Assembly: GCF_002813295.1 (NCBI RefSeq) | Contig: NZ_PHUE01000001.1 | Location: 1,178,001 to 1,242,000, forward strand | From: Flavobacterium sp. 5 | GTDB lineage: Bacteria; Bacteroidota; Bacteroidia; Flavobacteriales; Flavobacteriaceae | Direction of reading: 5' to 3' | DNA: 64,000 nt | In this document: piece by piece, positions 42,978 to 50,250 of the stretch | Layout of the letters: the number at the start of each line of letters is the position of its first letter | Numbering within the stretch: the first letter of the stretch is position 1 | Translations under genes and position numbers: made by a program | The notes under the pieces: model-generated | The model's database searches: none | Seen by the model: the letters and a program-made list of their open reading frames with translations, nothing else | What the model was told of the DNA's origin: nothing

Positions 42978-44211
42978 TATTTTTTTTATACTTTTTGACA
43001 ACTAATGCTGAATTTGTCCCTCCAAAACCGAAGGAATTCGACAAAAATATGTCAATTTTTTTATTTAATGTAGTTTTAACTAGATTTAATTTTGCGGCAT
43101 CTTCATCTGGAGTTTCTAGATTGATATTGGGTGCAATAAAATCATTTTGCATCATCAAAATAGAATAAATAACCTCACTAGCTCCCGCCATCCAACATTC
43201 GTGTCCTGTCATTGATTTTGTAGAACTCACATAAGGATTATTTTCTCCAAAGACTTCAAAAATAGCTTTTGCTTCATTAATGTCACCAACTGGTGTTGAT
43301 GTTGCGTGTGCATTAATATAATCTACTTCACTTGGTTTTATCCCTGCCTCGTCCAATGCTCTTTGCATTGCTATAGATGGACCTTCAACATTTGGAGTAG
43401 AAATATGACCTCCATTAGATGAAAATCCATACCCTATTACTTCTGCCAAAATAGTAGCACCTCTTTTTATGGCCGATTCATATGATTCCAATATCAAAGT
43501 CGCTGCACCACCACTTGGAATTAAACCATCACGATTGATATCAAAAGGTCTTGAAGCTTTGGTTGGTTCCTCTTCCCTAGCAGAAAAAACACCCAAACCA
43601 TCAAAACTGCTCATAGCATACTTATTAATTTCCTGTGCTCCACCGCAAATGATTAAATCTTGAAAACCGCTTTTAATTAAAAAATAAGCCATTCCAATAG
43701 AATGAGAGCCACTGGCACAAGCCGCACTAATGGTCAAATTAATCCCTCTTAGCTTAAATATAGTAGAAAGATTCATTGTAACTGTTGAATTCATAGACTT
43801 AAAAATAGCCCCTGAACCAATTAATGCACTATCTTTTTTCTCCCTAATAATATCATTTGCGTCAATAACAGCTTTAGAAACACTATCATTTCCATACATA
43901 ATACCGACTTCATTTTCATCAAAAAAGGCTTCATCGATATTTGCATTTTTCAATGCTTCAATAGTTGCCATATAAGCAAATTCTGTTTCTTCTCCTAAAC
44001 TTATTCTTTGTCTTCTGGTAAGCAAATTCTTCAAATCAGGTTTGGGAACTGTCCCTGTCAAAGCCGATCTAAAACCAAACTCCTTACGTTCGGCATCAAA
44101 TACAATTCCTGATTTCCCTTCAAATAAAGAATCTTTCACTTCGTCGAGCGATATTCCTATACAAGAATAAATTCCCATTCCTGTTATGACTACTCTATTA
44201 TTCATTCTCAA
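42970..44211 (-). CDS. 3-oxoacyl-ACP synthase (FabF-like ketosynthase)
   Basis: 413 residues; translation may begin at Met1 or Met3. The active site is Cys165 in SAACASGSHSIG, with His motifs INAHATSTPVGD and MTGHECWMAGASEV and the end SNSFGFGGTNSALVV. It is the most FabF/FabB-like of the ketosynthases here, with the altered histidine box HATSTP for HGTSTP. It sits between the ketoreductase (8-bp gap) and ACP copy 2. The role is chain elongation of the polyene; the division of labour among the ketosynthases is not known. Confidence 0.9.
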   Translation of the reverse strand: MRMNNRVVITGMGIYSCIGISLDEVKDSLFEGKSGIVFDAERKEFGFRSALTGTVPKPDLKNLLTRRQRISLGEETEFAYMATIEALKNANIDEAFFDENEVGIMYGNDSVSKAVIDANDIIREKKDSALIGSGAIFKSMNSTVTMNLSTIFKLRGINLTISAACASGSHSIGMAYFLIKSGFQDLIICGGAQEINKYAMSSFDGLGVFSAREEEPTKASRPFDINRDGLIPSGGAATLILESYESAIKRGATILAEVIGYGFSSNGGHISTPNVEGPSIAMQRALDEAGIKPSEVDYINAHATSTPVGDINEAKAIFEVFGENNPYVSSTKSMTGHECWMAGASEVIYSILMMQNDFIAPNINLETPDEDAAKLNLVKTTLNKKIDIFLSNSFGFGGTNSALVVKKYKKNNE

Positions 44212-44219
44212 CTCTATTT

Positions 44220-44951
44220 TTATGAATAAATTCCACCATTAATATTAATCACCTCACCCGTAATATAACTGGCTTTCTTAGAAACCAGAAAACTGACTAA
44301 ATCGGCCACTTCGTCGGCTTCACCAAAACGATTTAGAGGTACCATTTTTATTAATTCTGCTTCATCGAGCGCACTGGTCATATCAGTTTTTATAAAACCA
44401 GGTGCTACAGCATTTACGGTGATATTTCTTTTGGCTATTTCTTGTGCCAAAGCTTTAGTAGCGGCTATAACAGCACCTTTGGCAGCAGAATAATTGGTTT
44501 GTCCAGCAGTCCCTTTAACACCCGATAAAGACACCATATTTACAATTCGTCCATATTTATTTCGGAGCATTTTTTGCATAAAAAAATTAGTCACATTAAA
44601 AAAACCATTCAAACTGGTATTAACAACACTGGTCCAATCTTCCTGGCTCATCCACATGAACAAACCATCTTTGGTAATTCCTGCATTATTAACAATTACT
44701 TCTACAATAGCTTTAGGATTGGTCTCTTGCCATTGTGTTAATACTGATTGAACTTCGGTAAAATTAACAACATCAAATTGCATAATTTCTCCAGTAGCAC
44801 CATTTGCAATTACTGTTTCTAAGGTTTCTTCGGCTGCTTTTTTATTGGAATGGTAATTAATCAAAATATGATAATCGGAATCCTGAGCTAATTTTTTACA
44901 AATAGCGCTACCAATTCCTCTTGAACCTCCTGTTACCAATGCACACTTCAT
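44220..44951 (-). CDS. 3-oxoacyl-ACP reductase (FabG/ApeQ-like)
   Basis: 243 residues, short-chain dehydrogenase. The NADPH site is VTGGSRGIGSAI (7-18), NNAG at 88-91, and the catalytic Ser141/143, Tyr154 and Lys158 in MVSLSGVKGTAGQTNYSAAK. The end VINVNGG is TGEVININGG. It reduces 3-ketoacyl intermediates of the aryl-polyene chain (ApeQ role). The upstream side carries three 32-bp tandem repeats that separate it from the tyrosine ammonia-lyase gene, with which it is probably still co-transcribed. Confidence 0.92.
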   Translation of the reverse strand: MKCALVTGGSRGIGSAICKKLAQDSDYHILINYHSNKKAAEETLETVIANGATGEIMQFDVVNFTEVQSVLTQWQETNPKAIVEVIVNNAGITKDGLFMWMSQEDWTSVVNTSLNGFFNVTNFFMQKMLRNKYGRIVNMVSLSGVKGTAGQTNYSAAKGAVIAATKALAQEIAKRNITVNAVAPGFIKTDMTSALDEAELIKMVPLNRFGEADEVADLVSFLVSKKASYITGEVININGGIYS

Positions 44952-44983
44952 ATTTCTATTTTAGAATTTAGATTACTGCTTAC

Positions 44984-45079
44984 CTTTATTAGACGTTGCG
45001 GTGCAACGTCTCTACCTTAAATTAACGTTGCCGTGCAATGTTTCTACCTTTAATAGACGTTGCAGTGTAACGTCTCTAC
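44984..45079. repeat. Three tandem 32-bp palindromic repeats
   Basis: Units at 44984-45015, 45016-45047 and 45048-45079 share the core RACGTTGC-NGTGCAACGTCTCTAC. Each core is self-complementary (GACGTTGC...GCAACGTC), like REP-type elements that recur in Bacteroidetes genomes. The third unit reaches into the tyrosine ammonia-lyase gene and supplies its stop codon (45076-45078). Confidence 0.8.
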
Positions 45080-46593
45080 TGGATCAAATATTCTTTTACT
45101 TTTTGAACAAAAGGATACATTACCTGATCTTTTTCAAATCTTGGGATAATCACCCGAACATCATCATAAATTTTTCGTGTTATAGATGAAACCTGATCTT
45201 TTTGTTCTAAACAATCAATCGCCTGAACGATGGTAATCAATTCTATAGCCAAGACTTCAAAAGCATTTTCTATCACTTTAGCAGTAATTACAGCTGCATT
45301 AGTCCCCATACTCACAATATCCTGATTATCATTGTTATTCGGAATACTATGCACATACATCGGGTTCGATAACATCTGACTTTCGGCAGTAGTTGAAGTT
45401 GCCGTAAACTGTACGCCCTGCATTCCAAAATTGAAACCTAATGTCCCTAAATTAACAAATGGAGGTAGAATCTCGTTTATTTTTGAATTCAATAAATAAT
45501 TCAGCTGTCTTTCGGCAAGCATTGTTAATTTGGTAATAACGATTTTTAATTTATCCATTTCCAAAGAAATATAATCTCCATGAAAATTTCCCCCATGATA
45601 TACATGCTGATTTTTTACATCAATAATTGGATTATCATTTGCGGAGTTAAATTCTTCTTCCAATATAGAAGCCACATTATTAATGGTTTCTAATACGGGA
45701 CCCAAAATTTGAGGAACACAACGCAAAGAATAATACTCCTGCACTTTCTCTTTGAAAACATTTTCAGTGTTTTCGCCAGAATATAAATGATCTTCTCTTT
45801 TTCTTATTAAAGAACTATCTTCAAGATTCTTGCGCATTCTTAAAGCTACTTCTTGCTGACCTTTATGGCGTTTTGTACTGTTTAATTCTTCCGAAAAATG
45901 ATCGTCATACGCTTGTACAATTTCATTGATTGCACCCGAAAATTTAATCGACCAATCCAGTAATTTATTAGCCTGATGCACATTTACAACTCCAATTCCT
46001 GTCATTACAGAAGTTCCGTTCATTAACGCCAAACCTTCTCTAATTTCAACTTGAATAGGTTCTAATTTTTCTATTGTAAAAACTTCCTGAGTAGGTCTTC
46101 TTTCACCTTTATAAAAAACTTCTCCTTCTCCAATAAGTACCAAAGCCAAATGTGCCAATTGTACTAAATCTCCACTCGCTCCTACTCCACCATGCTCAAA
46201 AATTAAAGGAGTAATTTCTCTATTAATTAACTCTTTCATTAAATGAATAACGGATGGATGAACTCCTGAATTCCCTAATGAAAGTGTGTTTAACCTAGCT
46301 AATATTGATGCCTTAACACAAATTGCATTCAAAGGTTTTCCCGTTCCAGAAGCGTGGCTCCTAATTAAATTGTATTGTAGTTGAACACGATCTTCATCTT
46401 TAATGCGATATTGAGCCATCGGCCCGAAACCTGTATTTACACCATAAATAATTTTATTAACCGAAAATGCTTTTAAAAAATCAAAACTTTCATGAACTCT
46501 ATCTAAAACAACTTGACTAATCGCTATTGTATTATTATCAAAAATTACTGATTCAAACTCTTTTAGGGTTAAATATTCCTTTATAGTATTCAT
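45076..46593 (-). CDS. Tyrosine ammonia-lyase (aromatic amino-acid lyase) of flexirubin synthesis
   Basis: 505 residues. The cofactor-forming triad Ala-Ser-Gly (139-141) lies in HGGVGASGDLVQLAH; Tyr50 in IIYGVNTGFGP and the substrate-loop region NLIRSHASGTG are in place. From memory it is very close to the characterised tyrosine ammonia-lyase of F. johnsoniae (FNFGMQGVQFTATSTTAES, YVHSIPNNNDNQDIVSMGTN), so deamination of tyrosine to 4-coumarate, the aryl starter of flexirubin, is well supported over histidine ammonia-lyase. The C-terminus ends VKEYLIQ just where a tandem repeat supplies the stop codon, slightly shorter than its relative. It begins the first pigment operon. Confidence 0.9.
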   Translation of the reverse strand: MNTIKEYLTLKEFESVIFDNNTIAISQVVLDRVHESFDFLKAFSVNKIIYGVNTGFGPMAQYRIKDEDRVQLQYNLIRSHASGTGKPLNAICVKASILARLNTLSLGNSGVHPSVIHLMKELINREITPLIFEHGGVGASGDLVQLAHLALVLIGEGEVFYKGERRPTQEVFTIEKLEPIQVEIREGLALMNGTSVMTGIGVVNVHQANKLLDWSIKFSGAINEIVQAYDDHFSEELNSTKRHKGQQEVALRMRKNLEDSSLIRKREDHLYSGENTENVFKEKVQEYYSLRCVPQILGPVLETINNVASILEEEFNSANDNPIIDVKNQHVYHGGNFHGDYISLEMDKLKIVITKLTMLAERQLNYLLNSKINEILPPFVNLGTLGFNFGMQGVQFTATSTTAESQMLSNPMYVHSIPNNNDNQDIVSMGTNAAVITAKVIENAFEVLAIELITIVQAIDCLEQKDQVSSITRKIYDDVRVIIPRFEKDQVMYPFVQKVKEYLIQ

Positions 46594-46672
46594 TCAACAA
46601 GTTATTTTAATAAATTAAATATATTATAATTTAATTTTTATTTAGAATTTAATGTGGTTAAATTTGAATCTA

Positions 46673-46680
46673 CAAATGTA
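46673..46680 (-). promoter_or_regulatory. -7 box of the tyrosine ammonia-lyase operon
   Basis: TACATTTG on the minus strand fits TAnnTTTG, 80 bp before the start. The -33 element is weak (TTT at 22 bases). Confidence 0.45.
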
Positions 46681-46791
46681 CCACAATATCGCTAGAATCA
46701 GTAAATCAATATTTTTTATATTGTCACGATCATAAAAACATAACTACAGTAAAACAAAAACACACAAAACAACTTAAATGTCAATATAATA

Positions 46792-47859
46792 ATGAAAGAT
46801 TTTGGTTCAGATAAAAAAAGTGTCATTCAGTCAAATTTAGATGCTCAAAAGATTGCTTTTGCCCCAGTTATGTTTCAAGCGGCAAAATCACTTCGAAATT
46901 TGGGTATTTTAGAATATATATTCGACCACTCCAAAGCGAGTATAGAAACCATTGCCTCAGCATTAAACTTACCTGTATACGGAGTAAAAGTATTACTTGA
47001 AGCAGGTTTAAGCTTAGAAATGGTATATTTAAGAGACAATGAATTTATACTGACAAAAACAGGCTATTTCATACTTAGAGATAAAATGACCAATATCAAT
47101 ATGGATTTTACTCAGGATGTAAATTATTTAGCCATTAATCATCTTGAAGAATCCATCGTAAATGGCAAACCCGAAGGATTAAAAGAATTGGGAAATTGGC
47201 CTAACGTTTATATGGGTTTATCTGAATTGCCAGAAAAAATCAAAAAAAGTTGGTTTGACTTTGACCACTTTTACTCGGATCATACTTTTCCTGAGATTCT
47301 CCCTATTTTATTTGCCTCCAATCCAAAAAACATAATGGATGTTGGTGGCAATACTGGAAAATTTGCTTTACAATGTGCAAAATACGATCCAACAGTAAAA
47401 ATTACAATTCTGGATTTGCCTGGACAAACCAAAATGGCTCAAAAAAACATTATTGAGAATAATCTAAAAGATAGAATTTTTACCAAAGACATTAATTTAT
47501 TGGATGACTCCAATACATTGCCAAAAGATTTTGACATCATCTGGATGAGTCAGTTTATAGATTGTTTTTCTTTGGAAGAAATAGAAAAAATTTTCCACAA
47601 AGCTCATGATGCCATGGCAGAAAATACCAGTTTTTATATTCTGGAAGCCTTTTGGGATTTACAAAAATTTCAATCTTCCAGCTACATTTTACATGCTACC
47701 TCTTTGTATTTTACTGCTGTTGCAAATGGTAATAGCCAAATGTTTCATTCGAAAGATATTTTAAAAATAATTGGAAAAGTTGGTTTTGTAATCGATGAAA
47801 TACATGAAACAGTTGGGGTAAGCCATACCTTGATTAAATGCAAAAAAAAAGCATTGTAA
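46792..47859 (+). CDS. SAM-dependent O-methyltransferase-like protein
   Basis: 355 residues. An N-terminal winged-helix dimerisation domain (about 20-110: VMFQAAKSLRNLGILEYIFD, IASALNLPVYGVKVLLEAGL) is followed by the class I methyltransferase domain with MDVGGNTGKFALQCAK (about 181-196), the acidic end of strand 2 in ITILDLPGQ, and DFDIIWMSQFIDCFS. This is the plan of O-methyltransferases acting on phenolic or hydroxyl groups (acetylserotonin-OMT-like). It starts the plus-strand branch of the cluster and may methylate the flexirubin head group. The usual catalytic His is not obvious, so the reaction is tentative. Confidence 0.78.
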   Translation: MKDFGSDKKSVIQSNLDAQKIAFAPVMFQAAKSLRNLGILEYIFDHSKASIETIASALNLPVYGVKVLLEAGLSLEMVYLRDNEFILTKTGYFILRDKMTNINMDFTQDVNYLAINHLEESIVNGKPEGLKELGNWPNVYMGLSELPEKIKKSWFDFDHFYSDHTFPEILPILFASNPKNIMDVGGNTGKFALQCAKYDPTVKITILDLPGQTKMAQKNIIENNLKDRIFTKDINLLDDSNTLPKDFDIIWMSQFIDCFSLEEIEKIFHKAHDAMAENTSFYILEAFWDLQKFQSSSYILHATSLYFTAVANGNSQMFHSKDILKIIGKVGFVIDEIHETVGVSHTLIKCKKKAL

Positions 47860-47880
47860 AATGATAAAGTTCTAAATTTG
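47854..47880 (+). promoter_or_regulatory. Possible promoter of the halogenase-like gene
   Basis: TTG, 16 bases, TAAATTTG (47873-47880). It overlaps the last codons of the methyltransferase gene and precedes the ATG at 47954 by about 70 bp. Confidence 0.4.
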
Positions 47881-47953
47881 CATAATATAACAGATAACAA
47901 CTTAGTACTAATGAGTTATCTTACTTTTTCAAAATATTTAATTGCAAACCATA

Positions 47954-49213
47954 ATGGTACAAGAATTCGTAGATGTTTTAATCATTGGAGCAGGACCTTC
48001 TGGATGTGTTTCGGCTTCTTACCTTCATAAAAAAGGAATCAACATTAAGGTTGTCGAAAAAACGAAATTCCCTAGAATTGTAGTTGGCGAAAGCCTTATT
48101 CCTAGAGTAATGGATCATTTTGCTGAGGCCGAATTATTTGAAAGTTTGGACGCTATGAACTTTGAAAAAAAACTTGGCGCCCGATTTATTAGAGGAGAAC
48201 AGATTTGTGTTTTCGATTTTAGCGATAAATTCTCCGAAGGTTGGAATTGGACATGGCAAGTTCCCAGAGCCGATTTTGATAATACTATGGCACAGGAAGT
48301 TATTCGAAAAGGCATTGATTTAGAATTTGAATCAGAGGTGATTTCGGTAGCTTTTGAAGGAAAAAATTCAACTACTGTTGTTAAAGACAAAGATGGAGCC
48401 TTAAAAGAAATTCATGCCAAATTCATTATAGATTCCAGTGGTTACGGAAGAGTTTTACCAAGACTCTTAGATTTAGATACACCTTCAAAACTAGATCCTC
48501 ACTCTTCTATATTTACCCATGTAGTAGATACAAACCGTCCTGTAGGTGAAGAAGGAACCATGATTTCGTTTGATATTCTGGAAACGCAGGTTTGGTTATG
48601 GGTTATTCCTTTTTCGAATGGAAATACCAGTTTAGGTGTTGTGGGACCAACTGATTTCATCAATTCATTATCTTCTAATAATGATAATGCTAAAGCGCTG
48701 AAAAATGCTATTCAACTTTCCGATTATTACATCAAACGTTTTGCAGGAGTTGATTTTCTATTTGAACCAATCAAGTTAGAAAACTACTCACGATCTGTCA
48801 AAAAAATGTATGGAGATGGCTTTGCACTTACTGGAAATAGCTCGGAGTTTTTGGATCCTGTATTTTCATCGGGTGTTTCATTTGCAACCGAATCCGGCAT
48901 GCTTGCCGCTAAATTATTTTTAAAAGAATCACAAGGTATCACGGTAGATTGGGAAGAAGAATTTACAGCCTATATGAAACAGGGAATTGCTGTTTTTACC
49001 ACTTACGTAAAGGAATGGTACACAGGAAATCTACAAACTTTATTTTTTCATCAACCCGAAAATCCTGATGCCAAAAGAAAAATATGTGCTGTACTTGCTG
49101 GTTATGTTTGGGACGAAGAAAATCCTTTTGTAAAAAAACACGATAATCTTATCAAAAACATGGCGCACATCATCGACATGAATAATCAAAATATAAAAAA
49201 CCAATTATCATAA
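47954..49213 (+). CDS. Flavin-dependent halogenase-like oxidoreductase
   Basis: 419 residues from the ATG at 47954; a TTG at 47942 in the same frame is less likely. The FAD fold is at the start (VLIIGAGPSGCVSASYLHKK; VVEKTKFPR; VGESLIPRV). The halogenase signature W-x-W-x-I-P is present at 214-219 (VWLWVIPF). The later block FALTGNSSEFLDPVFSSGVSF is the second FAD-binding region typical of tryptophan-halogenase relatives. Some flexirubins are chlorinated, so a halogenase here is sensible. Alternatively it could be a hydroxylase or epoxidase of the geranylgeranyl-reductase-like class. A flavin reductase partner is not in the window. Confidence 0.8.
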   Translation: MVQEFVDVLIIGAGPSGCVSASYLHKKGINIKVVEKTKFPRIVVGESLIPRVMDHFAEAELFESLDAMNFEKKLGARFIRGEQICVFDFSDKFSEGWNWTWQVPRADFDNTMAQEVIRKGIDLEFESEVISVAFEGKNSTTVVKDKDGALKEIHAKFIIDSSGYGRVLPRLLDLDTPSKLDPHSSIFTHVVDTNRPVGEEGTMISFDILETQVWLWVIPFSNGNTSLGVVGPTDFINSLSSNNDNAKALKNAIQLSDYYIKRFAGVDFLFEPIKLENYSRSVKKMYGDGFALTGNSSEFLDPVFSSGVSFATESGMLAAKLFLKESQGITVDWEEEFTAYMKQGIAVFTTYVKEWYTGNLQTLFFHQPENPDAKRKICAVLAGYVWDEENPFVKKHDNLIKNMAHIIDMNNQNIKNQLS

Positions 49214-49764
49214 TTACATCCGTTCTTGTGTTACAGCTTATTTTTGGCTTTGATCCAAAATTCTGTATTATAAATATCATTTGCTTATTCGTTTAAAACA
49301 TATTAATACTTTACACAGGAAACTGTTCCAAAAGATTATATAAACTTTTTTGCAAGCAATAAAGCTGAAATTTACAGTGCAGCAATAGAAGTACAAGGCT
49401 ACTCATAAAAGATTATTGTAAAAACTTTATTCAGGAAAACGTATAGGGTTTACTTCTTAAATCTTAAAAAAAGATTCGATATTTCAAATTTAATCAGCAC
49501 TCTAATATTTCACTCTTTTAGATATACTCGTTTATCAAAATAACAGAATAAAAATTTTATTTAAAACCTCTAAAATCATTTAGAGGTTTTTTTATTACAA
49601 ATATACATATGACTTTGATTACAATTAATAAATTATTAACGTTCACTTATTTTATAATCTGGTTTTTATTTGTAACTTGAAAAACATTTTTTTAATTGAA
49701 TATCAATACAATAGCGCTATATTTTGTTTAAATTTTATTCTTATAAGAAAGAAAAAAGTGTGAA
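49214..49764. other. Intergenic region after the pigment cluster
   Basis: About 550 bp, AT-rich, without an ORF. It holds one strong terminator (49563-49593). The first regulon palindrome starts at its right edge. Confidence 0.5.
49563..49593 (+). terminator. Strong intrinsic terminator
   Basis: AAAACCTCTAAA-atca-TTTAGAGGTTTTTTT: a perfect 12-bp stem with U-run, 350 bp after the halogenase-like gene. The transcript it ends is probably that gene with a long 3' region. Confidence 0.85.
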
Positions 49765-49793
49765 TCATATAACTTTTTAGAAAAGTAATATAA
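49765..49793. promoter_or_regulatory. Regulon palindrome, site 1 (before GH130 remnant/glycosyltransferase)
   Basis: TCATATAACTTT-N5-AAAGTAATATAA: 12-bp arms, spacer 5, one core mismatch. A TTTATAAT hexamer-like box follows 26 bp later. It shares design with sites at 52801, 53602 and 56029. Confidence 0.7.
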
Positions 49794-49890
49794 TTACTTC
49801 TGTTTTTAAAAATTGAACTTTATAATCCTGATTAAAATTCAAATTCTGGGAACAAAAGTTATGATGAAAGTTAAAAAAACATAGAATAAT

Positions 49891-50217
49891 TCTGCAAGAG
49901 ACCACATTGGATATTGCAAATTAATAGGCCCATTAGAAATCGAAGAAAGAATGAAAACACCATTGCTTTCTCCCGAATTTGAATACGAAAGCTACGGAAT
50001 GCAAGATCACAAAATAGTATAAATTGAAGATTTATATTATTTGAACTATACGGCTTATGATGGTGTAAACGCTTTGGGAGCTTTCCAACTGGTGCAGTAG
50101 TTTTTGACGATACTTTATATAATATATTATGGCGCTGCCGATAAAAGAATTGGATGTGCATCAACGAGTTTATCCAAATTGCTAAAAAAATTAATCCTAT
50201 ATAAAAAAATAAAGTGA
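49891..50217 (+). pseudogene. GH130 glycoside phosphorylase remnant
   Basis: Translated in pieces the region gives recognisable GH130 (beta-mannoside phosphorylase-type) sequence. One frame reads SARDHIGYCKLIGPLEIEER, PLLSPEFEYESYGMQDHKIV, then an in-frame TAA, then IEDLYYLNYTAYDGVNALG. After an internal deletion comes FPTGAVVFDDTLY, and after one more frameshift YYGAADKRIGCASTSLSKLL. Most of the roughly 350-residue enzyme is missing. In Bacteroidetes GH130 genes often stand beside a GT4 mannosyltransferase such as the intact one that follows, so this was probably once a two-gene operon behind the palindrome at 49765. The minus-strand frame 49871-50164 is a shadow of this relic. Confidence 0.8.
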
Positions 50218-50250
50218 AAAATTATACACCAATTGAAAAATTACACACCG

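Noticed and set aside
44984..45079. Possible CRISPR array
   Set aside because: The units are contiguous 32-bp tandem palindromes without unique spacers and no cas gene is near.
49871..50164. 97-codon minus-strand ORF
   Set aside because: It lies antisense to the GH130 relic, whose plus-strand peptides are recognisable; its own translation resembles nothing.
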